A stretch of DNA of 64,000 bases, taken from positions 1-64,000 of the forward strand of contig JAFALK010000045.1 of the NCBI GenBank assembly GCA_019234295.1, written 5' to 3'. The first letter of the stretch is position 1, and each line of letters opens with the position of its first letter. This DNA is from Roseateles sp. (GTDB lineage: Bacteria; Pseudomonadota; Gammaproteobacteria; Burkholderiales; Burkholderiaceae_C). Below the pieces are notes generated by a model that saw only the letters and a program-made list of their open reading frames with translations, was not told where the DNA came from and made no database searches. The position numbers were made by a program, and so were the translations under genes. This document shows positions 43,063-52,159 of this stretch, piece by piece.

Positions 43063-44889
43063 TTAGAGCACCGCCAGCAGCCCGATCACGCCCAGCGTGA
43101 GTGCCGCCAGCGCGTCGCCGGCAATCATGCCGCCGCCCACCAGCGATGTGGCGCTCATGTCCGAGGGCAGGTCGGCCTCGCCGCCCTGGGCCTTGGGCTT
43201 GAGCGTGTTGATCAGGCTGGAGATCACACCACCCGCGCCGAACCACAGCGCAGGCGGCAGGTTCACGAAGCCGCCGAAAGACGAGGCGTAGGGGCTGGGG
43301 ATGACCATGGTGTCGAGCACGAAGTCCAGCGCGTAAGCACCTTTGCTGGTGCGCTTGTAGGCGTGCCAGCTGCTGCTCTGCAGCACGAACTTGCGCAGCA
43401 GCTCGGTGACAAAGCCGATCGCCATGCCGATAAGGATTGCGTCGGTCTGGTAGGGCTTGGGCTCGGTGATCGAGCGCAGCGCCCCGACGAACTTGTAGGT
43501 CATCGCCGAGGACCATTGCGCCGGCGCGGCGTCCTTGGACAGCATGGTTTGGTCGATCTTGAGGATCGGGTAGGCCGTCATGAACAGGTGCGCGGCGGCC
43601 ACCGCCAGCACGGCGCCCAGGACCAGGCCCGCGGCCTGGAAGCGGAACTGCAGGGTGCGGTTGGAGCCCAGGCGCCAGCCGGTGGAGCGGTCCTGTTGCA
43701 TGTCGCCGGCCACGCTGCACGAGACGAAGACCACGGTGGCGCCCATCAGAGCGAGGATCGGGTCCTTCAAGCCGGTGGCGGCGAGGATCAGCACCGTGAC
43801 GACGAAGGCCGAGGAGATCGGGTTCCAGTCCGTCAGGCCCAGCGAGATGCCGTTCACGAGCGCGAACAGCACGACCAGCACGATGGCCAGCACCATGTGG
43901 CCGGGCGCGACGCCGAAGAATTGCACGCCGCTGACGCCCGTGGCCACGGCCCAGAAGGCCACCCAGGCGAACAGGCGCGGCATGCTGGCGCGCGGGCCGG
44001 TTCGCTGTTCCTCAGGCACTTGCACGGGCGCGCCCTCGGGCGCGGTCGTGAGCTGCTTGAGGGCGCGCCAGAGGATCAGGGCCATGTCGATGACGGCGGC
44101 GCCCAGGATCATGCCCAGGGCGATCAGGAAGGCGATCTTGCGGAAGGGCTCGCCGTCCTTGAGCCAGCCAATGCTGACAAAGTAGGGCGTGAGCGACCAG
44201 AACGTGAGGCCGCCCACGATGGCCGGCACGCCGACGCGTGCGCCGACGATCAGACCGGCGCCGAAGGTCGAGGTCGAGAACTCGATGGCGCTCAAGAAGG
44301 CCACCTTGGTGCCGGCGAAGCCGCCCAGCAGGCCCACGCCCATGCCGCCGAACAGCCGACCCACCGAGCGCTTGAGCAGCTCGGGGTCAGTCAGGGCGCG
44401 CAGGATGTTGGCCACGGCCAGGCCGGAGGGGAAGGTCAGCTGCATCTTCTCCACGAGGATGGGCGTGTAGAGCATGCCCACGCCCGCAGCCATCATGCTG
44501 ATGCACAGCATGTACACGATCAGCTGCCAGGCCGGTACGGCCGGCATGTTCATCCAGACCATGGCCTGGATCAGCGCGCTCATGGCCATCATGCCGGCCA
44601 CGGAGGCGGCCGTGGTTTGGATGTAGTTGGCGCCGTGGCGGCCCTCGGAGCCATAACCGTAGGTGACCACGGAGCCGAGGATGCCGGCCAGCACCTGGCC
44701 GCCGACGAAGAATCCAATCGAGAAGTTCATGAAGGCGGCCGTGATGCCGCCCAGCGGGCCCAGCACCAGCATGCCGATGGCGCCCAGCAGCAGGTAGTAG
44801 CCCTTGGAGCCCACGGGCGGCAGCCATTGCCAGCGGCGGGTGTCGGGCACGGAAACGGGCATGGAATCAGAGAGGACAGCGGAGTTCAT
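43063..44889 (-). CDS. OPT family oligopeptide transporter
   Basis: Proton-coupled membrane transporter of 608 residues with about 14-16 hydrophobic segments. OPT family blocks: GYYLLLGAIGMLVLGPLGGI, NYIQTTAASVAGMMAMSAL, LTFPSGLAVANILRAL, SCSVAGDMQQDRSTGWRLGS and PYASSFGGFVNLPPALWFGAGG. The bacterial branch carries short peptides or metal chelates; the cargo is unknown. It stands alone, divergent from prfC across 113 bp and convergent with oxyR. Confidence 0.92.
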   Translation of the reverse strand: MNSAVLSDSMPVSVPDTRRWQWLPPVGSKGYYLLLGAIGMLVLGPLGGITAAFMNFSIGFFVGGQVLAGILGSVVTYGYGSEGRHGANYIQTTAASVAGMMAMSALIQAMVWMNMPAVPAWQLIVYMLCISMMAAGVGMLYTPILVEKMQLTFPSGLAVANILRALTDPELLKRSVGRLFGGMGVGLLGGFAGTKVAFLSAIEFSTSTFGAGLIVGARVGVPAIVGGLTFWSLTPYFVSIGWLKDGEPFRKIAFLIALGMILGAAVIDMALILWRALKQLTTAPEGAPVQVPEEQRTGPRASMPRLFAWVAFWAVATGVSGVQFFGVAPGHMVLAIVLVVLFALVNGISLGLTDWNPISSAFVVTVLILAATGLKDPILALMGATVVFVSCSVAGDMQQDRSTGWRLGSNRTLQFRFQAAGLVLGAVLAVAAAHLFMTAYPILKIDQTMLSKDAAPAQWSSAMTYKFVGALRSITEPKPYQTDAILIGMAIGFVTELLRKFVLQSSSWHAYKRTSKGAYALDFVLDTMVIPSPYASSFGGFVNLPPALWFGAGGVISSLINTLKPKAQGGEADLPSDMSATSLVGGGMIAGDALAALTLGVIGLLAVL

Positions 44890-45002
44890 GCTTGTCTAGG
44901 CAAGTGTCAGTGCCGGGACTTTAGCTGCTGGGCATGGGCATCATGCGCGGGTACACCCTGGGCCGGGGATAATCGCCGGTTGCCCGATCTGCAGCCGCCA
45001 TC

Positions 45003-46643
45003 ATGTCCACCGCCACCCCGTCTCCCATCGAAAGCGAAGTCCGCCGCCGCCGCACCTTCGCCATCATCAGCCACCCCGACGCGGGCAAGACCACGCTGAC
45101 GGAGAAGCTGCTGCTGTTCTCCGGCGCCATCCAGATCGCCGGCTCGGTGAAGGCGCGCAAGGCCAGCCGCCATGCGACCTCGGATTGGATGGAGATCGAG
45201 AAGCAGCGCGGCATCTCGGTCGCGTCCTCCGTCATGCAGATGGAATACCGCGATTGCGTGATCAACCTGCTCGACACGCCTGGCCACCAGGACTTTTCGG
45301 AAGACACCTATCGCGTGCTGACCGCCGTGGACGCGGCCCTCATGGTCATCGACGCGGCCAACGGCGTGGAGCCGCAGACCCGCCGCCTGCTCCAGGTCTG
45401 CCGCGCGCGCAACACGCCCATCCTCACCTTTGTCAACAAGATGGACCGCGAGGTGCAGGAGCCGCTGGCGCTGATGGACGAGATTGAGCGCGAGCTGGGT
45501 ATGACGGTCGTGCCCTTCACCTGGCCCGTGGGCATGGGCAAGCATTTCCATGGCGTGATGGACCTGCGCGAGGAGCGCATGCGGGTGTTCTCGCCTGGCG
45601 AGGACCGCGTGGCCGGCACCGAGGAAGTGCTCGATGGCCTGGACAACCCGGCCTACGCCGAGCGCTTCGGCATGCAGTACGACAACGCCCAGGGCGAGAT
45701 CGAACTGGTGCGTGAGGCCGCGCCCGAGTTCGACCTCGAGCAGTTCCTGACTGGCAAGCAGACGCCCATGTTCTTCGGCTCGGCCGTCAACAACTTCGGC
45801 GTGCAAGAAGTGCTCGACGCCCTCGTAGCCCTCGCACCCGCCCCGGCCGAGCGCGCCGCCCTGCAGCGCGTGGTCCAGCCCGAGGAGCCCAGGTTCACCG
45901 GCGTGGTCTTCAAGATCCAGGCGAACATGGATCCGGCCCACCGCGACCGCATCGCCTTCGTGCGCGTGGCCTCAGGTCATTTCGAGCGCGGCATGCGATT
46001 GAAGGTCGTGCGCTCGGGCAAGGAGCTTCGGCCCAACACGGTCGTGAGCTTCCTGTCGCAGCGCCGCGAGCTGCTCGACGAGGCCTTCGCCGGCGACATC
46101 ATCGGCATCCCGAACCATGGCGTTCTCCAGCTCGGCGACACCATCACCGAAGGCGAGGCTCTGCAGTACACGGGCCTGCCCTTCTTCGCGCCCGAGATGT
46201 TCCGATCGGTCGAGGTGGCCGATCCGCTGCGCACCAAGCAGCTGCGCGAAGGCCTGCGCCAGCTCGGCGAGGAGGGCGCGATCCAGGTCTTCCGCCCCGA
46301 AGCGGGCAGTGTGCTGCTGCTCGGCGCCGTGGGCCAGCTGCAGTTCGAGGTCGTGGCCCACCGCCTGGAGCATGAGTACGGCGTCAAGGCCCGCGTCATG
46401 CCGGCGCGCTACAACGTGGCGCGCTGGGTGACCTGCGATGAGGCGGATGGCGGCGAGAAGGAGCTGCGCCGCTTCATCGACCACAACGCCCACCGCGTGG
46501 CCTGGGACGCCGTGAACGCCCCGACCGTGCTGCTGGAGTACGCGGGCGAGCTGCGCGCCATGCAGGAGAACTGGCCAAAGATCAAGTTCCACGCGCTGCG
46601 GGAGCATGCGGGGCTTGTGTTCCAGAAGCAGCTGGACGCTTAG
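45003..46643 (+). CDS. prfC: Peptide chain release factor 3
   Basis: GTPase of 546 residues that recycles RF1/RF2 after termination. G1 AIISHPDAGKTTLTEKLL, G2 region RGISVASSVMQMEY, G3 LLDTPGHQDFSEDTYRVL and G4 FVNKMDRE are present, followed by the RF3-specific C-terminal domains (FRPEAGSVLLLGAVGQLQFEVV). Complete and canonical. ATG at 45003. Confidence 0.97.
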   Translation: MSTATPSPIESEVRRRRTFAIISHPDAGKTTLTEKLLLFSGAIQIAGSVKARKASRHATSDWMEIEKQRGISVASSVMQMEYRDCVINLLDTPGHQDFSEDTYRVLTAVDAALMVIDAANGVEPQTRRLLQVCRARNTPILTFVNKMDREVQEPLALMDEIERELGMTVVPFTWPVGMGKHFHGVMDLREERMRVFSPGEDRVAGTEEVLDGLDNPAYAERFGMQYDNAQGEIELVREAAPEFDLEQFLTGKQTPMFFGSAVNNFGVQEVLDALVALAPAPAERAALQRVVQPEEPRFTGVVFKIQANMDPAHRDRIAFVRVASGHFERGMRLKVVRSGKELRPNTVVSFLSQRRELLDEAFAGDIIGIPNHGVLQLGDTITEGEALQYTGLPFFAPEMFRSVEVADPLRTKQLREGLRQLGEEGAIQVFRPEAGSVLLLGAVGQLQFEVVAHRLEHEYGVKARVMPARYNVARWVTCDEADGGEKELRRFIDHNAHRVAWDAVNAPTVLLEYAGELRAMQENWPKIKFHALREHAGLVFQKQLDA

Positions 46644-46663
46644 ATCCCCGTTAGCAGGGGGTA

Positions 46664-46677
46664 GGCGAGGCGGCTGC
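46664..46677 (+). promoter_or_regulatory. Weak candidate -24/-12 element before the second PEP-CTERM gene
   Basis: AGGC-N8-TGCC gives GG and GC ten bases apart, 40 bases before the ATG. Outside these bases the match to the RpoN consensus is poor and such spacing arises easily in GC-rich DNA, so it is reported only because the other PEP-CTERM gene has a clear one. Confidence 0.2.
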
Positions 46678-46715
46678 CCATCCCTAACATCGCGCCCTTG
46701 CAAAAATACAAGAGA

Positions 46716-47321
46716 ATGTCCCGCATGAACTCGCAAGTCCTTGCCGCCTTTCTTGCCCTGGGCCTGTGCACCGGCGCCGCACATGCCGACACCAACTTGC
46801 TCGGCGACGGCAACTTCGAGAGCTTCAGCGCGCAGGTGGCCAATGGCACCTACACCGCCTTCTACGGCGGCACGATCGGTGCCTGGACCGTGACTGGCAG
46901 CGTGGACCTGATCCGCAACGCCTACGGTGCCATCGACGACATCAGCGTGGATCTGGCCGGCACGCCAGGTCCGGGCTGGATTTCGCAGACCTTCAACGCC
47001 GTCGCCGGCCAGACCTACACACTCAGCTGGGACCTGTCCAAGAACGGCCCGGGCACCCAGCTCGACGTGAGTTTCGGCGGCGTCACCACCAGTTATGCGC
47101 CGGTGGCCTCCGTCGCGAACGAGACCCTGAGCTGGACGGCCACCGTCAGCGGCCTGCAAACGGTGAGCTTCGGCACCGCCGTGGCAAGCTACCAGGGTCC
47201 GGTCGTGGACAACATCAGCCTCACCACCGTGAGTGCCGTTCCGGAGCCCGCGAGCTACACCCTGATGCTGGCCGGCCTGGCCACCGTGGGTTTGATCGCC
47301 GGCCGCCGCAAGCAGCGCTGA
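46716..47321 (+). CDS. PEP-CTERM sorting-domain protein with choice-of-anchor-C-like body
   Basis: 201 residues. Signal peptide ending near AAHA-DTN. The body begins NLLGDGNFESF and has WTVTGSVDLIRN, GWISQTFNAVAGQTYTLSWDLS and DNISLTTV, the pattern of DUF642/choice-of-anchor-C carbohydrate-binding-like modules. The C-terminal signal VPEPASYTLMLAGLATVGLI plus GRRKQR is the exosortase sorting motif. Start at 46716 (ATG after ACAAGAG); 46725 is a possible alternative. It ends exactly one base before the convergent dppF stop. Confidence 0.9.
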   Translation: MSRMNSQVLAAFLALGLCTGAAHADTNLLGDGNFESFSAQVANGTYTAFYGGTIGAWTVTGSVDLIRNAYGAIDDISVDLAGTPGPGWISQTFNAVAGQTYTLSWDLSKNGPGTQLDVSFGGVTTSYAPVASVANETLSWTATVSGLQTVSFGTAVASYQGPVVDNISLTTVSAVPEPASYTLMLAGLATVGLIAGRRKQR

Positions 47322-48266
47322 TCACACCTCGTGGCAGGCAACCTGCCTGCCATCGACTTCCCTGAGCAGCGGCGCGTCCTCCGCGCAGCGCTTCGTCGCC
47401 AGCGGGCAGCGCTTGTGGAAAGCGCAGCCCATGGGCGGGTTCAGCGGGCTGGGCAGCTCGCCGTGGATGCGGATGCGCTCGCGCCGGTCTGCCGCGTGCA
47501 GCGCCGGCGTCGCGCTCATCAGCGCCTTCGTGTACGGGTGCAGGGGCATCGCGAAGATGCGCTTCTTGTCGCCGACCTCGACGGCGCGGCCGAGGTACAT
47601 GACCATCACCTCGTCGGCCACATGCTCGACCACGCTGAGGTTGTGCGAGATGAACACATAGCCTGTGCCGTTTTCGACCTGCAGGTCCATGAAGAGATTC
47701 AGGATCTGGGCCTGGATGGAGACGTCCAGGGCCGATGTGGGCTCGTCGGCCACGACCACGCCAGGCTGCAGAATCATGGCCCGCGCGATCGCGATGCGCT
47801 GGCGCTGGCCGCCCGAGAACATGTGCGGGTAGCGGCGCAGGTGCTCGCTGCGCAGGCCGACCTTGGCGGCCAGCAGCTCGATCTTTTCGCGCCGCTCGGC
47901 CTTTGAGAGCCGGGTGTTGATGGCCAGTGGCTCGTCCAGCGTGGCAGCGATGCTCTTGCGCGGGTTCAGCGAGGCGAAGGGGTTCTGGAACACCATCTGC
48001 ACCTGGCGGCGCATTTCGGGCGTGGCCGTGGCGGCCTTGCCGTTCAGCAGCAGCGCGCCGCTCGTGGGCGGCTCGATCAGCGTCAGCTGGCGCGCCAGCG
48101 TGGACTTGCCGCAGCCCGATTCACCGACGACGGCGATGGTGCGGCCGGCCTCGAGCTTGAAACTCACGCCATCGAGCGCCTTGACCGTGGCTTTGGGCTT
48201 GAAGAAGCCTTGGGCGACGCGATAGTGCCGCGCCAGGTCGCGCGCTTCGAGCAGGGGCGCCTTCAT
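47322..48266 (-). CDS. dppF: Peptide ABC transporter ATP-binding protein DppF-like
   Basis: ATPase of 314 residues. Walker [13 protein letters not shown]-loop [13 protein letters not shown], signature [15 protein letters not shown], Walker [12 protein letters not shown], switch ISHNLSVV, and the C-terminal cysteine cluster [14 protein letters not shown], which is typical of oligopeptide-transporter ATPases. Last gene of dppBCDF; its start overlaps the dppD stop (ATGA). Confidence 0.93.
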   Translation of the reverse strand: MKAPLLEARDLARHYRVAQGFFKPKATVKALDGVSFKLEAGRTIAVVGESGCGKSTLARQLTLIEPPTSGALLLNGKAATATPEMRRQVQMVFQNPFASLNPRKSIAATLDEPLAINTRLSKAERREKIELLAAKVGLRSEHLRRYPHMFSGGQRQRIAIARAMILQPGVVVADEPTSALDVSIQAQILNLFMDLQVENGTGYVFISHNLSVVEHVADEVMVMYLGRAVEVGDKKRIFAMPLHPYTKALMSATPALHAADRRERIRIHGELPSPLNPPMGCAFHKRCPLATKRCAEDAPLLREVDGRQVACHEV

Positions 48267-49207
48267 GACAGACCTCGGGGGAAGAAGCAGCGCACGCCCT
48301 GCACCAGCGCCGGCTGCTCGCGGCGGCAGCGCTCCTGCACGTGCGGGCAGCGCGGCGCGAGCAGGCAGCCCTGTGGGCGGTCGTAGGCGCCGGGCACGAT
48401 GCCGGGCAAGGCGTTGAGCCGCTTCATCCCGGCGTTGTGTTCGGGGATCGCGGCCAGCAGGGCCTCGGTGTACGGGTGGCGCGGCCGCTCAAAGAGGCCG
48501 GGCACGGCGCCGAGCTCGACGAGCTGGCCGCCGTACATGACCGCCACGCGCTGCGCCATCTCGGCGATCACGGCGAGGTCGTGCGTGATCATCACGAGGC
48601 CCATGCCGCGCTCCTTCTGCAGCTTGAGCAGCAGGTCCATGATCTGGGCCTGGATGGTCACGTCCAGCGCCGTGGTGGGCTCGTCGGCGATCAGCAGCTT
48701 GGGCTCGCAGGCGATGGCCATGGCGATCATCACGCGCTGGTTCATGCCGCCAGAGAGCTGGTGCGGATAGGCGCTGGCGCGGCGAACCGGGTCGGGGATC
48801 TCGACGAGCTCGAGCAGCTCGATCACGCGCCGCTCCAACGCGGCGCCGCGCAGACCCAGGTGGATCTTCAGGACCTCGGCGATCTGCGCGCCCACGGTGT
48901 AGCTCGGGTTCAGGCTGGACAGCGCGTCCTGGAACACCATGGCGATGTCGCGGCCGATCAGCTGGCGGCGGCGCGCGGGGCTGACCTGAAGCAGGTCTTC
49001 GCCCATGAACTCCAGCGCGTCGGCCGTGACCACGCCGGGCGCGTCGATCAGACCCATCAGCGCCAGCATCGTGACCGATTTGCCCGAGCCCGATTCGCCC
49101 ACGATGCCCAGCAGCTCGCCGGGCTCCACGTCCAGGTCCACGCCGTCGACGGCCGGGAAGTTGCCGAATCGGACGCGCAGGTTGCGGATGCGAAGAAGGC
49201 TGCTCAT
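48263..49207 (-). CDS. dppD: Peptide ABC transporter ATP-binding protein DppD-like
   Basis: ATPase partner of DppF, 314 residues. Walker [17 protein letters not shown], signature [16 protein letters not shown], Walker [19 protein letters not shown], switch [11 protein letters not shown] and the C-terminal cysteine cluster [14 protein letters not shown]. 82 bases separate it from dppC upstream, the only real gap in the operon. Confidence 0.93.
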   Translation of the reverse strand: MSSLLRIRNLRVRFGNFPAVDGVDLDVEPGELLGIVGESGSGKSVTMLALMGLIDAPGVVTADALEFMGEDLLQVSPARRRQLIGRDIAMVFQDALSSLNPSYTVGAQIAEVLKIHLGLRGAALERRVIELLELVEIPDPVRRASAYPHQLSGGMNQRVMIAMAIACEPKLLIADEPTTALDVTIQAQIMDLLLKLQKERGMGLVMITHDLAVIAEMAQRVAVMYGGQLVELGAVPGLFERPRHPYTEALLAAIPEHNAGMKRLNALPGIVPGAYDRPQGCLLAPRCPHVQERCRREQPALVQGVRCFFPRGLS

Positions 49208-49289
49208 GCTGACCTCTGGTCTGCGGAGTACCGCAGCCTCTCTCCCGAGGGGACGCGAGCTTGCTTGGGGTGGCCCGGCGCTGCGATCA

Positions 49290-50204
49290 TCAGGACACCT
49301 TCTTCAGCTTCGGATCGAGCGCATCGCGCAGGCCGTCGCCCATCAGGTTGACAGCCAGTACGCTGACCAGGATGGTCAGGCCCGGCAGGGTCACGACCCA
49401 GGGCGCGCGCTCCATGTAGTCGCGGGCGGAGGAAAGCATGGTGCCCCACTCGGCTGTCGGCGCCTGCACACCCAGGCCCAAGAAGCCAAGGCCCGCCGTT
49501 TCCAGAATCGCGGAGGAGAAGGAGAGCGTGGCGTTCACGATCAGCGGTGCCATGCAGTTGGGCAGGACCGCCGAGAACATCAGGCGCAGGGTGCCGGCGC
49601 CAGCGACGCGGCTGGCGGTCACGTAGTCGCGGCCGATCTCGGCCAGGGCTGCAGCGCGGGTGAGCCGCGTGTAGCCGGGCAGCGCGCCGATGGCGATGGC
49701 GATCACGGTGTTGACCAGACCCGGGCCCAGCACCGTGATCACGCAGATCGCAAGCAGCAGGCCCGGCAGGGCGAGCATCACGTCCATCACGCGCATGATG
49801 GCCGGCGAGAGCGTCGACTGATAGAAGGCCGCGAGCAGGCCGAGGATCACGCCGGGCAGCAGGCTCATCAGCACTGATGCCAAGCCGATGCCCAGCGAGA
49901 TGCGGCCGCCGTGGAGCAGGCGTGAGAGCATGTCGCGACCGAGTTCGTCGGTGCCGAGCAGGAACTGGGAGCTGCCGCCATCGCCCCAGACCGGGGCCTG
50001 CAGCATGTGGCTGCGGAACTGCTGCACGGGATCGTGCGGTGCCACCCAGGGCGCGAGAAGGGCGGCCAGGGCGAGCAGCGCGAACACCATCAGCGCCGCC
50101 AGCGCGCCGCGGTTGGCGCAGAAACCGCTCCAGAATTCCTGCAGCGGCGAGAGCGGGGCCGAAGGAGCCGAAGAGGCGGGGGGAGTCAAAGGCTTTGCGT
50201 CCAT
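49290..50204 (-). CDS. dppC: Peptide ABC transporter permease DppC-like
   Basis: Inner-membrane permease of 304 residues with a ~28-residue Pro/Ala-rich N-terminal tail before the first helix. Features: [20 protein letters not shown], the EAA-like loop [20 protein letters not shown] and [21 protein letters not shown]. Its ATG shares one base with the dppB stop. Confidence 0.93.
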   Translation of the reverse strand: MDAKPLTPPASSAPSAPLSPLQEFWSGFCANRGALAALMVFALLALAALLAPWVAPHDPVQQFRSHMLQAPVWGDGGSSQFLLGTDELGRDMLSRLLHGGRISLGIGLASVLMSLLPGVILGLLAAFYQSTLSPAIMRVMDVMLALPGLLLAICVITVLGPGLVNTVIAIAIGALPGYTRLTRAAALAEIGRDYVTASRVAGAGTLRLMFSAVLPNCMAPLIVNATLSFSSAILETAGLGFLGLGVQAPTAEWGTMLSSARDYMERAPWVVTLPGLTILVSVLAVNLMGDGLRDALDPKLKKVS

Positions 50205-51214
50205 CAGTGCTGCGACCTGATGCGCGGGTTGACCACGCCGTAGAGGAGGTCGACGATCAGGTTGACGCCGATGAAGGTGAGGGCCGAGATCAGGATGCCG
50301 GCCTGCACCACGGGATAGTCGCGCCGCGCGATCGAGTCGATCAGCCACTTGCCGATACCGGGCCAGGAAAAGATGGTCTCGGTCAGCACGGCGCCGGCCA
50401 GCAGGCTGCCGGTCTGCATGCCGATGACGGTGAGCACCGGGATCAGGGCATTGCGCAGCGCATGGACGACGACGATGCGCCGCGGCGAGAGGCCCTTGGC
50501 GCGGGCAGTGCGGATGTAGTCCTCGCGCAGTACCTCGAGCATGCTGGAACGCGTCATGCGCGCCACCACGGCCATGGTGCTGGTGCCCAGCACCAGGCCC
50601 GGCAGCAGCAGGTGCAGCACGCTCGAGGCGAAGGCCCCGCGCTCGCCCGAGAGCAGGCTGTCGATCAGCATGAAGCCGGTGACGCGATCGACCTCATATT
50701 CCACGCTGATGCGGCCTGAGATCGGCGTCCAGCCCAGCTGTACCGAGAAGAACATGATGAGGATGAGGCCCCACCAGAACACGGGCATTGAGTAGCCGAT
50801 GGTGGCCGTGCCCATCACGCCCTGGTCGAGCACGGAGCCGCGCTTGAGCGCCGCAAGCATGCCTAAAGTGAGGCCCAGGCTGACGGCCAGGAGCAGGGCC
50901 ATGAAGGCCAGCTCCACCGTCGCCGGGAACAGAGCCTTGAATTCATCCACCACGGGCAGGTGGCTCACGAGCGACTGGCCCAGGTCCCCGTGCAGCAGAT
51001 TGCCGACGTAGGCGAGGTACTGCTGGTACAGGGGCTGGTCCAGGCCCAGGCGATGTGCCATCTCTGCATGCGTGGCTTCGTCCATGCCGCGCTCGCCCAT
51101 CATGACCTCGATGGGGTCACCCGGCACCAGGCGGATCAGGCCGAAGGCGACGATGGTGACGCCCACGAGCGTGGGTAGCAGCGTGGCGAGCTTGCGGAGC
51201 AGGAAACCGAACAC
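50204..51214 (-). CDS. dppB: Peptide ABC transporter permease DppB-like
   Basis: Permease of 336 residues. N-terminal FLLRKLATLLPTLVGVT, VPGDPIEVMMGERG, LGLDQPLYQQYLAYVGNLLHGDLG, the EAA loop MLEVLREDYIRTARAKGLS and ETIFSWPGIGKWLIDSIARRDYPVVQ are all typical. It begins 6 bases after the stop of the amidase gene at 51221, so peptide uptake and cell-wall amidases share a transcript. No dppA-type binding-protein gene is in the operon. Confidence 0.94.
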   Translation of the reverse strand: MFGFLLRKLATLLPTLVGVTIVAFGLIRLVPGDPIEVMMGERGMDEATHAEMAHRLGLDQPLYQQYLAYVGNLLHGDLGQSLVSHLPVVDEFKALFPATVELAFMALLLAVSLGLTLGMLAALKRGSVLDQGVMGTATIGYSMPVFWWGLILIMFFSVQLGWTPISGRISVEYEVDRVTGFMLIDSLLSGERGAFASSVLHLLLPGLVLGTSTMAVVARMTRSSMLEVLREDYIRTARAKGLSPRRIVVVHALRNALIPVLTVIGMQTGSLLAGAVLTETIFSWPGIGKWLIDSIARRDYPVVQAGILISALTFIGVNLIVDLLYGVVNPRIRSQH

Positions 51215-51220
51215 GAGGGG

Positions 51221-52063
51221 CTACTTCTTGGCGGGTTCGGCCTGGGGCGCCATCAGCATGCCACCCTTGGTCGTGGCCACGTCGATCAGTGCGGCAGTCT
51301 CGGCGTCGAGAGCGCCGTCGTACTTCGCGGGCCGATACTTCATCTGGAAGGTCTGGATCACATCGCGCGTGCCATCGTCCCATTGCCCGCTGTGGCTGAT
51401 GTTGTAGCCGAAGCGGGCGAGCTTGTCCTGCGCCCAGGCTGCGTCGGGCAGGCCGTTGGCTTCGAAGAAGGTCTTCTTCTCGGCCACCTGCGCGGCATCG
51501 GGCCAGGGGATGATGCCGGCGTCAAAGAGCTGCTTCCACGGGAACATCGGGCCCGGGTCCTGCTTGCGGCCGGGGGCGATGTCGGCATGCCCCAGCACGC
51601 GCTCGGGCAGGATCTTGTGGCGGGCCTGGATGTCCTTGGCCAGCCGGATCACTTCGTCGATCTGGGCCTGCGGGAAGGGCGCGTAGACGCGGCCCTCGGG
51701 CGCGTCCTTCCAGCCGAGGTTGACGATCTCGATGCCGATGGAGGCGGAGTTCAGGTTCTGGTTGCCGGCCCAGTAGCTGTTGCCCGCATGCCAGGAGCGG
51801 CGGTTCTCGTCCACGAGCTGGTAGACGAGCGCGGGCTCGTCGCGCACCAGGTAGTGGGCACTGACGCCACGCCCGGCCTGGGTGAGCGCACGCACCGAGC
51901 CCGGGTAGTCCAGCACCGTGTAGTGCAGGATCAGGAACTGCGCGCGGCTGTCTTGGTTGGCCGAAGGGAAATGTTCGAGCGAGGCGCCCTTCATGCCGAC
52001 GGGGCCAGTGGCGCAGCCGGCGAGAACGAGGGCGCTGGCCGCGCAAAGCAGAATCTTCTTCAT
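51221..52063 (-). CDS. Lipoprotein N-acetylmuramoyl-L-alanine amidase (AmiD-like), copy B
   Basis: Cell-wall amidase of 280 residues anchored by a lipobox (LVLAGC). The Amidase_2 domain (residues ~40-180) has zinc/catalytic motifs FLILHYTV, VSAHYLVRDE and GHADIAPGRKQDPGP. A C-terminal peptidoglycan-binding domain follows (DVIQTFQMKYRPAKYDGALD). AmiD-type enzymes release peptides from muropeptides at the outer membrane. It is a close tandem paralogue of the next gene; the two also share upstream sequence. It directly precedes dppB. Confidence 0.92.
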   Translation of the reverse strand: MKKILLCAASALVLAGCATGPVGMKGASLEHFPSANQDSRAQFLILHYTVLDYPGSVRALTQAGRGVSAHYLVRDEPALVYQLVDENRRSWHAGNSYWAGNQNLNSASIGIEIVNLGWKDAPEGRVYAPFPQAQIDEVIRLAKDIQARHKILPERVLGHADIAPGRKQDPGPMFPWKQLFDAGIIPWPDAAQVAEKKTFFEANGLPDAAWAQDKLARFGYNISHSGQWDDGTRDVIQTFQMKYRPAKYDGALDAETAALIDVATTKGGMLMAPQAEPAKK

Positions 52064-52100
52064 GGAGGGCTTACCTTAAGCGCCGGCCCGCGAGCCGGCA

Positions 52101-52129
52101 AATGGTTTTGCGGGCTCGCAACATAACTT
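52101..52129 (-). repeat. Upstream element shared by the two amidase genes, copy B
   Basis: 29-bp segment matching 53047-53075 at 21 of 29 positions without gaps: conserved blocks AATGG, TTTGCGGG and CATAACTT in plus orientation. It lies about 37 bases upstream of its start codon, the same distance as copy A. It is probably a promoter or leader element duplicated together with the gene. Confidence 0.7.
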
Positions 52130-52134
52130 TTGAG

Positions 52135-52156
52135 AATGCCGGGTTAACCCGGCATT
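52135..52156. repeat. Perfect 22-bp palindrome between the amidase genes
   Basis: AATGCCGGG-TTAA-CCCGGCATT lies 3 bases past the stop of amidase copy A on its coding strand. It can form a 9-bp stem with TTAA loop, but no T-tract follows on either strand, so it is a weak terminator at best. It could be an RNA-processing hairpin or a protein site. Confidence 0.75.
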
Positions 52157-52159
52157 GTC

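Noticed and set aside
46646-46661. Terminator after prfC (CCCC-GTTAGCA-GGGG)
   Set aside because: Stem of only four pairs and no T-tract on the relevant strand.
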